From contig NZ_LT984884.1 in NCBI RefSeq assembly GCF_900258515.1, positions 1,860,550-1,924,549 on the forward strand: DNA of 64,000 bases, read 5' to 3'. Positions within the stretch are counted from its first letter, which is position 1, and each line of letters starts with the position of its first letter. Below, in pieces: positions 1-8,697 of the stretch. This DNA comes from Lentibacillus sp. Marseille-P4043. Its GTDB lineage: Bacteria; Bacillota; Bacilli; Bacillales; Amphibacillaceae. The translations under genes and the position numbers were made by a program. A model generated the notes under the pieces. That model was not told where the DNA came from and did no database searches. It worked only from the letters and a program-made list of their open reading frames with translations.

Positions 1-5
1 CTCCA

Positions 6-38
6 TCGTCGGCACGGGCAGAGTAGTATAAGAGACAG
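6..38 (+). other. Degraded sequencing-adapter-like sequence at the contig edge
   Basis: Bases 6-38 align without gaps to the 33-base Nextera read-1 adapter with transposase mosaic end. By my count 27 of 33 positions agree, including TCGTCGGCA at the start and TATAAGAGACAG at the end. It joins directly to the tandem array that follows. It is most simply an untrimmed, error-containing adapter and not genomic DNA, so the true left border of the window is probably about base 39. Confidence 0.8.
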
Positions 39-40
39 GA

Positions 41-355
41 ACGCGAAAAGTCGCCGGACGAACGCGAAAAGTCGCCGGACGAACGCGAAAAGTCGCCGGA
101 CGAACGCGAAAAGTCGCCGGACGAACGCGAAAAGTCGCCGGATGAACGCGGAAAGTCGCCGGACGAACGCAGAAAGTTGCCGGACGAACGTGGAAAGTCG
201 CCGGATGAACGCGAAAAGTCGCCGGAAGAACGCGGAAAGTCGCCGGAAGAACGCGAAAAGTCGCCGGACGAACGCGGAAAGTTGCCGGAAGAACGCGGAA
301 AGTCGCCGGACGAGCGCGGAAAGTCGCCGGACGAACGCGGAAAGTTGCCGGAAGA
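41..355 (+). repeat. 21-bp tandem array A (AAAGTCGCC type), 15 units
   Basis: Fifteen consecutive 21-base units of the form AACGCGAAAAGTCGCCGGAC plus one base, with no length change. Substitutions are mostly C/T, A/G or A/C at a few positions. The unit is much richer in G and C than the surrounding DNA. All three forward frames stay open because the unit lacks stop codons, but there is no ribosome binding site and no recognisable protein. The true array may extend beyond the left edge, because the sequence before it looks like adapter. It lies about 165 bases upstream of the catalase gene. Confidence 0.95.
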
Positions 356-519
356 ATGTATGCTGCTTTACAATGCCTGGATTGCGCTAGTTTTACAAAA
401 GCAATCATCTACACTTTTCCCCATTTGCAATAATCGGCTAAAAAAGAGTAATAAACTTTTATAAAGGCACATATGGATTTAAATAGAGTTTAAAATCTTA
501 CAACAGGATGGGTGATCAG

Positions 520-2613
520 ATGGATAAAGATAAAGATCAAAATCAAGATCAAAATCAAAATCGAAATATAAAGCCCACTGACGGCAACCCTAAAGATGAG
601 CAGCTGGAAAAGAACCGTGAAAAAAACACTGGTCCAGGTAAAAAATTAACGAGTGATGCCGGTTTAAAAATCTCGAATGATCGGTGGTCTTTAAGGGCAG
701 GAAAACGTGGGCCAACATTATTTCAAGACTTTCATTTTTATAAAAAACAATCGCATTTTAACCGAGAACGGATCCCGGAAAAAGTGGTTCACGCAAGAGG
801 TGACGGGGCATATGGAGAATTTGAATTATATAAATCTATGAGGCATGTCACAAGAGCTCATTTTCTACAAGAGCCTGGATGTAAAACACCTGTATTTGTT
901 CGATTTTCCAACTTTATCGGGAGTAAAGGCTCAAAGGATACAGCCATTGATATACGCGGTTTTGCAACCAAGTTTTATACACAAGAAGGAAATTACGATA
1001 TGCTGGCACTCTCATTTGCAGTCTTCTCTATTATGGATGCCATGAAATTTGCAGATTTTGTGCATGCAGTTAAACCAAATCCTAGAACAGGGGTTCCACA
1101 AGCTACTGTTGCGCATGACAATACGTGGGATTATGTCGCCAGTAACCAAGAAATTGCGCATTTTATTATGTGGCTTATGTCCGATCGGGGTCGTCCAAGA
1201 AGCTGGCGTATGATGGAAGCTTGGCCGGTCAATACATTCTGGTTTATTAACGAACAGGGGAAAGGAACCTATGTTAGGTTTGTATGGAAGCCTGTGTTAG
1301 GGGTCCATTCATTGTTACTTGATGAAGCGAATATAATCGGCGGGGTAGATCCAGATTTCCATAGGCGGGATTTACATGAGGCTATTGAGTGTGGAGCTTA
1401 TCCAGAATATGAATTGGGTGTGCAGTTGATCGCTAAAGAAGATGAATTTAAGTATGATTTTGACATTCTGGATGATACAAAACTCTGGCCGGAAGATGTT
1501 GTTCCTGTTGAAATCATTGGTAAAATGACATTGAATCGGCTGGTTGATAATCACTTTGCAGAAGAAGAACAGGCTTCATTCGACCCAGCAACTATTGTTC
1601 CAGGAATCGATTTCACCGATGATCCCGTCTTGCAGGGTAGATCTTTTGCCTACAGAGATACGGATTATCATCGACTTGGAACGGGAAATATAAATGAAAT
1701 ACCGGTCAATAAGCCTATTGCTGAAACGAATTTTAACCAACGACAAAGCTATGTGCGCCATCGGATTGATGTTGATTCCGTAAACTACCACAAAAATTCA
1801 TTAGCTGGAAATACACCAGCAGAAACTCCTCCTGAAGAAGGCGGGTATGCACATTATCCTGAAAAGGTTGATGGACACAAGACGAGGGAACGACCAGGCG
1901 AATCGTTCTATGATTTCTTTTCCCAGCCAAGACTTTTTTGGAATAGTATGTCGCCTGTTGAGAAACAAAACATCGTGGAAACGTTTAACTTTCATCTTGG
2001 CTATGTACAAAGTAAATCGGTCAGACAGCAAGTTGTGGATATGTTTGCTAATGTTGATAGAGAGATGGCATGTAAAATTGCTGATAGTACTGGCGTCAAC
2101 CGTCCAAGCGGAGGAAACGTGCCAGTATCAAAAAGTTCCCCTTCACTCAGCTTGGCTAATACGCCGCACTATGCATATACAAGAAAAGTAGGGGTGTTAA
2201 TTAGCAACGGATTCAACGGAGAAGAGGTAAGAGGTGTTCTTACCACCTTACAGCAATATGGGGTATTTATAGAGATTATTAGTGAAAAGCTTGGCACCGT
2301 AACTGGGGCTGATGGCACAAAAATCAAAGCTGAAAAGGCATTTGTTTCAACATATCCTGTCCTTTATGATTCGATTTATGTTGTTGGTGGAAGGGCTGAA
2401 AATCAAGCAAAATTCAATCAGCACATTATGCATTTTGTAAATGAACAATACAAACACTATAAGCCAATTGGTGTTGCGACGACCGCCCAGTCTTATATTA
2501 AAGGATCAGAAGATAATAATCTGGCCGGGGTTGTTTTTGCCGAAAATAATCCAAACTTCGGAAAGGACTTTGTCACAGCAGTCGCTCAACAACGTTTTTG
2601 GGATAGAACATAG
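520..2613 (+). CDS. katE: Large-subunit haem catalase, KatE/HPII type, with altered distal pocket
   Basis: Clade-2 catalase of about 697 residues, which would dismute hydrogen peroxide in the cytoplasm. The ATG at 520 is preferred over the in-frame ATG at 508 because AGGATGGGTGAT lies just before it. A hydrophilic Asp/Gln/Asn-rich tail (1-40) is followed by the catalase core. The core has the distal histidine motif VVHARG (His about 91), the proximal tyrosine motif RSFAYRDT, and DPDFHRRDL, which is typical of the HPII group. The C-terminal 150 residues form the flavodoxin/DJ-1-like domain of large catalases. Oddity: the near-invariant block DLVGNN-P-FF is replaced by DMLALSFAVFS (residues 160-170), so the distal catalytic asparagine (Asn201 in E. 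coli HPII) is a leucine. The preceding RFSTV block is RFSNF. Activity may therefore be reduced or changed. The gene stands alone, with a hairpin after its stop. Confidence 0.93.
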   Translation: MDKDKDQNQDQNQNRNIKPTDGNPKDEQLEKNREKNTGPGKKLTSDAGLKISNDRWSLRAGKRGPTLFQDFHFYKKQSHFNRERIPEKVVHARGDGAYGEFELYKSMRHVTRAHFLQEPGCKTPVFVRFSNFIGSKGSKDTAIDIRGFATKFYTQEGNYDMLALSFAVFSIMDAMKFADFVHAVKPNPRTGVPQATVAHDNTWDYVASNQEIAHFIMWLMSDRGRPRSWRMMEAWPVNTFWFINEQGKGTYVRFVWKPVLGVHSLLLDEANIIGGVDPDFHRRDLHEAIECGAYPEYELGVQLIAKEDEFKYDFDILDDTKLWPEDVVPVEIIGKMTLNRLVDNHFAEEEQASFDPATIVPGIDFTDDPVLQGRSFAYRDTDYHRLGTGNINEIPVNKPIAETNFNQRQSYVRHRIDVDSVNYHKNSLAGNTPAETPPEEGGYAHYPEKVDGHKTRERPGESFYDFFSQPRLFWNSMSPVEKQNIVETFNFHLGYVQSKSVRQQVVDMFANVDREMACKIADSTGVNRPSGGNVPVSKSSPSLSLANTPHYAYTRKVGVLISNGFNGEEVRGVLTTLQQYGVFIEIISEKLGTVTGADGTKIKAEKAFVSTYPVLYDSIYVVGGRAENQAKFNQHIMHFVNEQYKHYKPIGVATTAQSYIKGSEDNNLAGVVFAENNPNFGKDFVTAVAQQRFWDRT

Positions 2614-2629
2614 TGAAAAATACTTTAAT

Positions 2630-2662
2630 GAAAGGAGCAATCCAACTTTGGGTGCTCCTTTC
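2630..2662 (+). terminator. Hairpin downstream of katE
   Basis: A perfect 10-bp inverted repeat, GAAAGGAGCA and TGCTCCTTTC, with a 13-base loop begins 17 bases after the catalase stop. No T run follows, so it is a weak intrinsic terminator or an mRNA 3'-end stabiliser. Confidence 0.55.
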
Positions 2663-2734
2663 GCTATGATGGAGGTATTTGGGATAAATTTTTTAGAAAA
2701 GGTATTTTTCCATAAAAGTATACTTTAAAAAGGA

Positions 2735-2763
2735 TTGACTACGGTGATAATATTTGGTAAATT
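2735..2763 (+). promoter_or_regulatory. Sigma-A promoter for the structured leader and aminotransferase
   Basis: TTGACT (2735-2740), 17 bases, TAAATT (2758-2763). Transcription would begin near 2770, just before the structured leader, giving an untranslated region of about 175 bases ahead of the aminotransferase start. Confidence 0.55.
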
Positions 2764-2781
2764 ATTAATAATAAGATAATC

Positions 2782-2905
2782 ATTAACTGCCAAATCTAAT
2801 TGACTCTGCTGATGAAGTAGAGCATGACCTTGGATTAAAACCAGTTAATATAGGTAGAGAGAGTATGCTTATTTAGCTCTGCCTGTATTTGCTGGTTTTT
2901 TGTTT
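2782..2905 (+). promoter_or_regulatory. Riboswitch-like leader with terminator upstream of the aminotransferase
   Basis: Nested complementary segments give a closed multi-stem domain: ATTAACTG (2782-2789) with CAGTTAAT (2842-2849), CCAA (2790-2793) with TTGG (2830-2833), and CTCTGC (2804-2809) with GTAGAG (2817-2822). A competing terminator uses AACCAG (2839-2844) with CTGGTT (2892-2897) and an inner stem AGGTAGAG (2852-2859) with CTCTGCCT (2877-2884), followed by TTTTTTGTTTT. The terminator's 5' arm shares bases 2842-2844 with the 3' arm of the closing stem, so the two folds exclude each other. This is the architecture of a transcriptional riboswitch or attenuator. I do not recognise it as a known aptamer class; no T-box signature is present. 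Confidence 0.55.
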
Positions 2906-2945
2906 TATAGAAGCAAGTTTGAATAAATAAAAAGGGGGATTCAAA

Positions 2946-4289
2946 ATGGACAATTTAATCGAATTGGATAAAAAGTATTTTATTCATCCGACTTCATCCA
3001 TCCAACAACAACAGGAAAATGGCGCAAAGGTGATCATGGAAAAAGGGGAAGGGATTTATTTAACCGACAATAATGAAAACGTATACATTGACGCGATGTC
3101 ATCATTGTGGAATGTCAATGTTGGGCATGGACGAGAGGAATTGGCTGAAGCTGCTGCACAACAAATGAAGAACCTGGCATTTAGTTCCACATTTTCTACG
3201 TTTAGCCATGAGCCGGCTATTAAACTTGCAGAAAAGATTGCTAGCATTAGCCCCAAAGGATTAAATGGTGTCTTTTTTACCTCGGGCGGATCGGAATCCA
3301 ATGACTCGGCAGTTAAACTAGTGCGCCATTATTGGAAGATTCAGGGGGAACCACAACGACGTAAAATTATCGCACTAAAACGTGGCTATCACGGGGTTGC
3401 GGCAGCTTCGACAAGTGTAACGGGGATTCCTGAATTTTGGGGGATGGCAGGTCACATGATGACAGACATTACCCATGCGGATACACCATATGGAAGTAGT
3501 ACAGAAAAAGCGATCACATCACTGCGCCATACGATTGAAATGGAGGGACCGGAAACAGTGGCAGCATTTATGGCAGAGCCTGTCCAAGGTGCTGGTGGTG
3601 TACTAATTCCGCCCGAAGATTATTTTAAAGAAGTACGTGCATTGTGTGATGAATACGGTATTTTGTTTGTTGCGGATGAAGTTATCACGGGATTTGGGCG
3701 AACTGGAAAAATGTTCGGAATGGAGAATTGGGACGTTACTCCTGATATGATGACGTTTGCTAAAGGGGTTACTAGTGGTTACATTCCACTTGGCGGTGTT
3801 GTTGTTTCCGATCATATTCACGAAGTGCTGAAAGAAAAATCGAAGGGTACACTTTTCCACGGTTTTACATATAGTGGGCACCCAACTGCCGCAGCTGTGG
3901 CATTGAAGAATATTGAAATTATGGAACGAGAAGGGTTGGTGGAAAACTCTCATAAAATGGGTGAAGTATTACTGAAAGGCTTCCAACGGTTGAAACAGGA
4001 ACTGAATATTGTTGGGGATGTTAGAACGATTGGCCTTCTCGGTGCAATTGAGCTCGTTCAGGATCCGAAAACAAACAAGCGATTTTCTCCGGATCTAAGA
4101 GTTGCGCCGAAAGTGATCGAAGCGTTACATGAAAGAGGTGTCATCTGTCGCCCTGTTACGTATGACGGATCAGACATTATTTGCTTTGCACCACCACTCA
4201 TTATCGATCAATCGCAAGTTAATACATTGGTTAAGAAAGTTCATGATGCAGTACTGGCCGTTCAAAATCAACTTGGTGTTACGCATTAA
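2946..4289 (+). CDS. Class III PLP aminotransferase (omega-amino acid:pyruvate type)
   Basis: A 447-residue fold-type I aminotransferase that moves an amino group from a terminal amine of an omega-amino acid, diamine or similar substrate to an alpha-keto acid. The start follows AAGGGGG at good spacing. Visible family features are the N-terminal WNVNVGHGR block, FFTSGGSESND (phosphate binding), the GYHG motif, DEVITGFGRTG with the PLP aspartate, and the Schiff-base lysine in FAKGVTSG (Lys273). It resembles the taurine-, beta-alanine- or putrescine-pyruvate group more than GABA or ornithine transaminases, but the substrate cannot be read from sequence. It is monocistronic behind a riboswitch-like leader, so its expression probably responds to a small molecule. 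A palindromic element follows, and an APC permease lies about 870 bases downstream. Confidence 0.85.
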   Translation: MDNLIELDKKYFIHPTSSIQQQQENGAKVIMEKGEGIYLTDNNENVYIDAMSSLWNVNVGHGREELAEAAAQQMKNLAFSSTFSTFSHEPAIKLAEKIASISPKGLNGVFFTSGGSESNDSAVKLVRHYWKIQGEPQRRKIIALKRGYHGVAAASTSVTGIPEFWGMAGHMMTDITHADTPYGSSTEKAITSLRHTIEMEGPETVAAFMAEPVQGAGGVLIPPEDYFKEVRALCDEYGILFVADEVITGFGRTGKMFGMENWDVTPDMMTFAKGVTSGYIPLGGVVVSDHIHEVLKEKSKGTLFHGFTYSGHPTAAAVALKNIEIMEREGLVENSHKMGEVLLKGFQRLKQELNIVGDVRTIGLLGAIELVQDPKTNKRFSPDLRVAPKVIEALHERGVICRPVTYDGSDIICFAPPLIIDQSQVNTLVKKVHDAVLAVQNQLGVTH

Positions 4290-4516
4290 AAGAACGGAGA
4301 GGCACCCCTGTTTTAGGTTGGGCTAGGATATTATTTTAGCCAGCTATGTGAAAGACTATTTTCAGTTAGAGCGATCTTAAATTGTAGGACTCTAATGGCG
4401 TGTAGTAATAATATAACGCAACAAGTCTAGCATCCATATGGGATATATTTAATATAGGCTGTTTTCTAAAAGATTGGGACTGCGATTACTCGCCCCACCG
4501 AAGCCATTTGTTGTTT

Positions 4517-5085
4517 TATACACAATAGATATAAAGTGCGACGTAATAGCAACGTGATTTCCTCCAAAACTTTATAAGATGAGTGCTAATCCAGCGCTGC
4601 GGAAAAATACTTGCTTTCCATGGGGAACGCTTCAGCCTCCTCGCTCGCAAAGAACGCTCACTGTGGGGTCTTCAGACTGTTCCTTTTCCCATAGGACTTT
4701 GAAAAGGCATCCTTGAATCTTCACCGCACGAAGAAAATGTGTATTTCATTTTCGAGGAGTCTCGCATTTTTCCGCAGCTTAGAATAGTTTTCTGTTCAAG
4801 TGATAAGAACTCTTCTAAACATTGATTTCATGGACAATCACCACTCTATAATCGGAAATTCCCTATCAGCGGAGTCAGAATACGTAGACTCCTGTGGGAA
4901 CAGCACGTGTCCGAAGACCCCGGAAGAAGCGTTTTTTGCTTCTGAGGAGGCTGAGGCCGTGCCCACGGAAAGCGAAGTATTCTGACGGAGCGAAAGTCCA
5001 AGCACAATCCCATTAGAACCAGAAAAAACGTCACAAAAGAGAACTTCACTGTGTCGCATTTTCTATCAACTGCGAATTTAAAAAA
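4517..5085. repeat. Compound palindromic intergenic element (MITE-like), two inverted halves
   Basis: This fills most of the 850-base gap after the aminotransferase. It opens with CACAATAGATATAAAGTGCG (from 4521) and closes with GTCGCATTTTCTATCAACTG (from 5053); these are related, roughly inverted ends. Inside are two large hairpin modules. One, at about 4590-4785, has CTGCGGAAAAATAC near its left side and a matching GTATTTC...TTTTTCCGCAG region near its right. The other, at 4874-4986, is bounded by a perfect GTCAGAATAC / GTATTCTGAC pair and contains CTCCTGTGGG facing CCCACGGAAAG. The same sequences recur at 6690-6906, 53699-53880 and 54950-55549. I recall similar palindromes scattered through other Bacillaceae genomes. 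The short open frames inside are on both strands with no start signals and are not genes. Confidence 0.7.
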
Positions 5086-5161
5086 AATATAATGAAAGGA
5101 ACTGGTATAATTATAATTAACAGAATAATCTAATTAAATAAAAGTGACTGGAGGGAAGCAA

Positions 5162-6571
5162 ATGAAAAACGAACAAAAACTATTGAAGATTTTGGGGAAT
5201 AAAGAAGTTCTTGCACTTGCGTTCGGAGCAATGATTGGCTGGGGCTGGGTCGTAACAACTGGTTTGTGGATTACCGAGGCAGGATCGCTTGGAGCAATTT
5301 TGGCCTTTGCAATTGGGGGGACGCTAGTTGTCTTTGTCGGGCTTACATATGCTGAACTAGCCTCAGCACTACCACTTGTTGGCGGAGAGCATGTTTACAG
5401 TTATAAGGCGATGGGAAGGGTGGCATCTTTTATCGCTACCTGGGCGATTATTCTTGGCTATGTTTCCGTAGTTGCTTTTGAGGCTGTAGCACTGCCAACT
5501 GTTTTCGAGTATTTGATTCCCAATTATAGTCAAGGTTATTTATACACCATTGCAGGCTGGGATGTAACGGCTACATGGGCTGGAATTGGAATTGTTGGCT
5601 CTTTACTCATAACATGGATTAATTACCGTGGGATTAAGTTAACAACAGTGATTACATTTATTTTTACATTGTTAATCATTATTGCGGGACTTATGTTAAT
5701 TACGGGCAGTACTGTCAGTGGCAATGTGGAAAACATGCAACCATTATTTGAAAAAGGAGCTGCAGGATTACTAACCGTTATTATTATGACGCCATTCATG
5801 TTTGTCGGATTTGATGTTATTCCTCAAGCCGCCGAAGAAATTAATCTACCACAGAAGAGAATCGGTCAATTATTAATTGCATCTGTTATTCTAGCAGTTG
5901 TTTGGTATATTGCGGTTATTTTTGGAGTTTCGCGGACATTGAATCCGGCAGAAATCGGTGAATCAAATCTAGTAACAGCTGATGCAATGGCTAAGGCCTT
6001 TGGGGATAGTCGCTTTATGGGCAATATCCTTGTGCTCGGTGGTATTGGTGGAATATTAACAAGTTGGATTGGGTTCTATGTTGGTGGTAGTCGTGCGATT
6101 TATGCACTCGCGAACGCGGGGATGCTACCAAAAGCCCTTGGTGAATTGCATCCAAAATATAAAACTCCACATAAAGCAATTTTGCTGATTGGTCTATTTT
6201 CAACAGTTGCTCCGTTATTAGGCCGTCCTGCACTTGTATGGCTGGTCGATGCTGGTGGACTTGGGTTAGTTGTTGCCTGGTTGATGGTGGCCATTTCGTT
6301 TATCATTTTACGAAAAAAAGCACCGGATATGAAGCGTCCATTTAAACTTCCTGGTGGCACAACACTTGGTTGGATTGCGGTAGTATTGGCTGCCGGCATA
6401 TCCATTTTATATATGCCAGGAATGCCGTCTGCACTGATTTGGCCTTACGAATGGGCAATTGTAGGATTGTGGGCTGTCTTAGGTGTGATTCTTTATAAAA
6501 TTTCGATGGCGAAGTACGGGAAGAAATATGCAGATGATCATATGAAGAAAGAAATTGATCGTATTGCATAA
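5162..6571 (+). CDS. APC-superfamily amino acid/polyamine permease
   Basis: An integral membrane transporter of 469 residues with about 12 hydrophobic segments, taking up an amino acid or related amine with a cation. The ATG at 5162 is chosen because GGAGG (5150-5154) lies 7 bases upstream; an in-frame GTG at 5144 has no such site. The N-terminal GAMIGWGWV segment is the unwound first helix of the APC fold, and the conserved PFMFVGFDVIPQAAEEI segment follows in helix 6. The C-terminus is short and charged. It is probably transcribed alone and ends at a strong hairpin. It could feed the aminotransferase upstream or the catabolic cluster downstream, but nothing in the sequence fixes the substrate. 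Confidence 0.88.
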   Translation: MKNEQKLLKILGNKEVLALAFGAMIGWGWVVTTGLWITEAGSLGAILAFAIGGTLVVFVGLTYAELASALPLVGGEHVYSYKAMGRVASFIATWAIILGYVSVVAFEAVALPTVFEYLIPNYSQGYLYTIAGWDVTATWAGIGIVGSLLITWINYRGIKLTTVITFIFTLLIIIAGLMLITGSTVSGNVENMQPLFEKGAAGLLTVIIMTPFMFVGFDVIPQAAEEINLPQKRIGQLLIASVILAVVWYIAVIFGVSRTLNPAEIGESNLVTADAMAKAFGDSRFMGNILVLGGIGGILTSWIGFYVGGSRAIYALANAGMLPKALGELHPKYKTPHKAILLIGLFSTVAPLLGRPALVWLVDAGGLGLVVAWLMVAISFIILRKKAPDMKRPFKLPGGTTLGWIAVVLAAGISILYMPGMPSALIWPYEWAIVGLWAVLGVILYKISMAKYGKKYADDHMKKEIDRIA

Positions 6572-6638
6572 TTTTTAAAGGTATTTTACTCCGCCTAACT
6601 GTTTTAGTAATTGACGATTTCTCTAAATGGAAAAATGG

Positions 6639-6670
6639 AAAAGCTCGGCATTAGCTAATGTCGAGCTTTT
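6639..6670 (+). terminator. Intrinsic terminator after the APC permease
   Basis: AAAAGCTCGGCATTAGC pairs almost perfectly with GCTAATGTCGAGCTTTT and ends in a T run. It closes the permease transcript. Confidence 0.85.
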
Positions 6671-6689
6671 TAGTCTTCTTCTCCTGGTG

Positions 6690-6906
6690 GGTACAATAGA
6701 TATCCGAAAGACCCCGGATACGCGTTCTTTGCGTCACGAAGAGGCTGAGCACGCCGAAACGTAATCAACTATCACAAAAGTAAATGGTAATTTTGATTTA
6801 ACTAAGCAACCAAAAATTGTAACAAGATTATAAACCACAACACCAGCGAAGTTATTTCCGTAGCAGTAATTAGTGCGCATTTTATATCAACTACGAAATT
6901 TAAAAA
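6690..6906. repeat. Decayed copy of the palindromic intergenic element
   Basis: GTACAATAGATATCCGAAAG, then GACCCCGG and GAGGCTGAG fragments, then GCGCATTTTATATCAACTAC and GAAATTTAAAA at the right end. These match, in degraded form, the ends and internal landmarks of the element at 4517-5085. No gene lies in 6572-7357; the rest of that gap is the doeA promoter and leader. Confidence 0.6.
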
Positions 6907-7031
6907 GCAGCAAAGAGCCTAAATAAAGATCTAAACGAATTTCTATTTTTAATTAAATTTAGTTTGAACAATAGCATTTTAAGGTATTGTTTCATAAAAT
7001 AATAGTACATTTTTAATTATTCAAATAATTA

Positions 7032-7061
7032 TTGACATCTAAAAAAGGACTGAATTATAAT
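7032..7061 (+). promoter_or_regulatory. Promoter of doeA
   Basis: Consensus TTGACA (7032-7037), 18 bases, consensus TATAAT (7056-7061). The downstream dyad operator begins 14 bases after the -10 box, placing it over the start of transcription. The layout is nearly the same as at 9792-9848, in front of the GntR operon. Confidence 0.8.
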
Positions 7062-7074
7062 AGTGGTAACACAG

Positions 7075-7089
7075 TGTCGACAATCGACA
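7075..7089. promoter_or_regulatory. GntR-family operator dyad, copy 1
   Basis: TGTCGA-CAA-TCGACA is a perfect inverted repeat, identical in all 15 bases to the one at 9834-9848. FadR-type GntR regulators bind short dyads of this kind. Its place just after the -10 box suggests repression by blocking initiation or early elongation. I infer that the GntR protein encoded at 9887 is the ligand. Confidence 0.75.
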
Positions 7090-7357
7090 AAAGTTCATTA
7101 TTTTACCCTGATCCAGTCTTTAATATATCTATTGAATAAAGCAAAATTTCTTCTAATACTCACCTTTCATTTAGTGGGGCTTCTTACTCTCCCACTTTTA
7201 CTGCCCGTTTACACGGGATAAATTACTTGTCATCATCTGTTAAATATAGCAGCCCACATCATACTAATTAACCAAACTCACATCAATGCAAATTCATTAT
7301 TAAACTATGTAAGCGCGTTCCAAAATGCGTCAGTTAAATTATGCACGAGGGGAAGGG
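7090..7357 (+). promoter_or_regulatory. Long untranslated leader of doeA
   Basis: About 270 bases separate the operator from the doeA start. The leader holds a hairpin GTGGG (7174-7178) / CCCAC (7191-7195) followed by TTTT, and a small hairpin CCCGT-TTAC-ACGGG (7204-7217). Both are too weak to call a riboswitch. No convincing small coding sequence is seen. Confidence 0.35.
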
Positions 7358-8551
7358 ATGAATGTGTTAACATTTCCTATTTCTGAGTTTCAAGCGAGGT
7401 TGACCAAAACGAAACAGCGAATGGTTAACTCTGGTGTCGATGTCCTATTAGTAACAGATCCGGCAAACATGAATTATTTAACTGGATATGATGCTTGGTC
7501 ATTTTACGTTCATCAACTACTTATTGTGATGCTTGATGAAGATCAGCCGATTTGGGTGGGCCGTGGGCAGGATGCTAGCGCCGCAAAACATACAACTTGG
7601 CTTGATGCGGACCATATTATTCCTTACGCCGATAATTATGTTCAATCAATAGTGCGACACCCGATGGATTTTGTTTGTGATCTGTTAAAAATGAAAAGAC
7701 GCGATAACCAAACCATTGCTGTTGAACTTGATGCATACTATTTTACGGCAAAATGTTATATGCAACTTGTGCAAGGATTGCCTAATGCCACCTTTAAAGA
7801 TGGTACGAATATGGTCAATTGGGTTCGGATTATAAAATCGGAACAGGAAATCGACTATATTAAACAGGCTGCAAAAATTTCCGAAAAAGCGATGCAAGTT
7901 GCTTTTGACACGTTAAATGAAGGAGTTCGAGAATGTGATGTCGTAGCAGGAATCGCACATGCACAAATCAGTGGTTTGGAGGATTTTGGCGGGGATTACC
8001 CTGCGATTGTTCCATTACTCCCAACAGGTGAAAAAACATCTGCATGTCATTTGACTTGGACGGATGATACGTTCAAACAGGGTGATCCAGTAATTGTTGA
8101 ATTGGCAGGTTGCTACAAACGTTATCACTCACCACTAGCCCGAACAGCGGTAATTGGTATGCCATCGGAGCAGATGCAATATGTAGCTGATGTTGTTGTT
8201 GAAGGGATTAATACAGCGCTTGATGCTGTTAAGCCAGGTGTAACTTGCGAAGAACTTGAATTAGTTTGGCGTAAAGTAATTGAGAAAAGCGGTATCAAAA
8301 AAGAATCACGCATGGGCTATTCGATGGGGCTTAACTATCCACCTGACTGGGGTGAGCATACAGCTAGCCTAAGACCTGGTGATCGTACCGTGTTACAACC
8401 AAACATGACCTTCCATTTAATCCCTGGCATTTGGATGGAAAAAATGGGTGTTGAGATCAGTGAATCATTCCGGGTGACAGATTCAGGTTGTGAAGTGCTT
8501 GCGGATTTTCCACGAGAATTGTTGGTTAAACCTAATATTCGCTTGGCTTAG
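7358..8551 (+). CDS. doeA: Ectoine hydrolase-like M24-family enzyme (DoeA/EutD)
   Basis: A 397-residue protein of the creatinase/prolidase (M24) fold. Family members closest to it hydrolyse the ectoine ring to N-acetyl-2,4-diaminobutyrate in the cytoplasm. The start at 7358 is chosen because GAGGGG (7347-7352) sits 5 bases upstream; the in-frame ATG at 7325 has no such site. The N-terminal domain carries YLTGYDAWSFYVHQ (40-53) and a WVGRGQDA motif, followed by a YVQSIVRHPMD segment. These are the features I associate with DoeA and not with ordinary Xaa-Pro peptidases. The C-terminal pita-bread domain lacks several usual dinuclear-metal ligands, as creatinase-like members do. It is transcribed alone from an operator-controlled promoter and faces the hydroxyacid dehydrogenase gene. 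Function is inferred from family resemblance and from the doeB2/doeC/doeD-like neighbours. Confidence 0.82.
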   Translation: MNVLTFPISEFQARLTKTKQRMVNSGVDVLLVTDPANMNYLTGYDAWSFYVHQLLIVMLDEDQPIWVGRGQDASAAKHTTWLDADHIIPYADNYVQSIVRHPMDFVCDLLKMKRRDNQTIAVELDAYYFTAKCYMQLVQGLPNATFKDGTNMVNWVRIIKSEQEIDYIKQAAKISEKAMQVAFDTLNEGVRECDVVAGIAHAQISGLEDFGGDYPAIVPLLPTGEKTSACHLTWTDDTFKQGDPVIVELAGCYKRYHSPLARTAVIGMPSEQMQYVADVVVEGINTALDAVKPGVTCEELELVWRKVIEKSGIKKESRMGYSMGLNYPPDWGEHTASLRPGDRTVLQPNMTFHLIPGIWMEKMGVEISESFRVTDSGCEVLADFPRELLVKPNIRLA

Positions 8552-8628
8552 TTTTCCTATTGGAGGGGTGAAAGGTCATTTCCTGTATTTGATCACTGCT
8601 CCTTTGCGAAAATCACCAAAATAAAAAC

Positions 8629-8653
8629 AGGCGGAGGGCCGTACCTTCCGCCT
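8629..8653. terminator. Bidirectional terminator between doeA and the dehydrogenase gene
   Basis: AGGCGGAGG and CCTTCCGCCT form a stem between two convergent genes. A-rich sequence (ATAAAAAC) on the left gives a T tract for the leftward transcript. Confidence 0.75.
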
Positions 8654-8697
8654 ATTTCATGTGTAAACAATGCTAAATGCTATAATCTATAAAAGAT

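Noticed and set aside
142..464. Proteins encoded by array A
   Set aside because: Repetitive peptides from a tandem array, two frames at once, no ribosome site, and the array starts at an adapter remnant.
2804..2822. Hammerhead ribozyme (CTGATGA core at 2808-2814)
   Set aside because: The second core element GAAA with its helix and a cleavage triplet is not found; the sequence fits better as the loop of a stem in the leader.
4800..5059. Short open frames on both strands inside the palindromic element
   Set aside because: They follow the symmetry of a non-coding palindrome, lack ribosome sites and are not preserved in the other copies.
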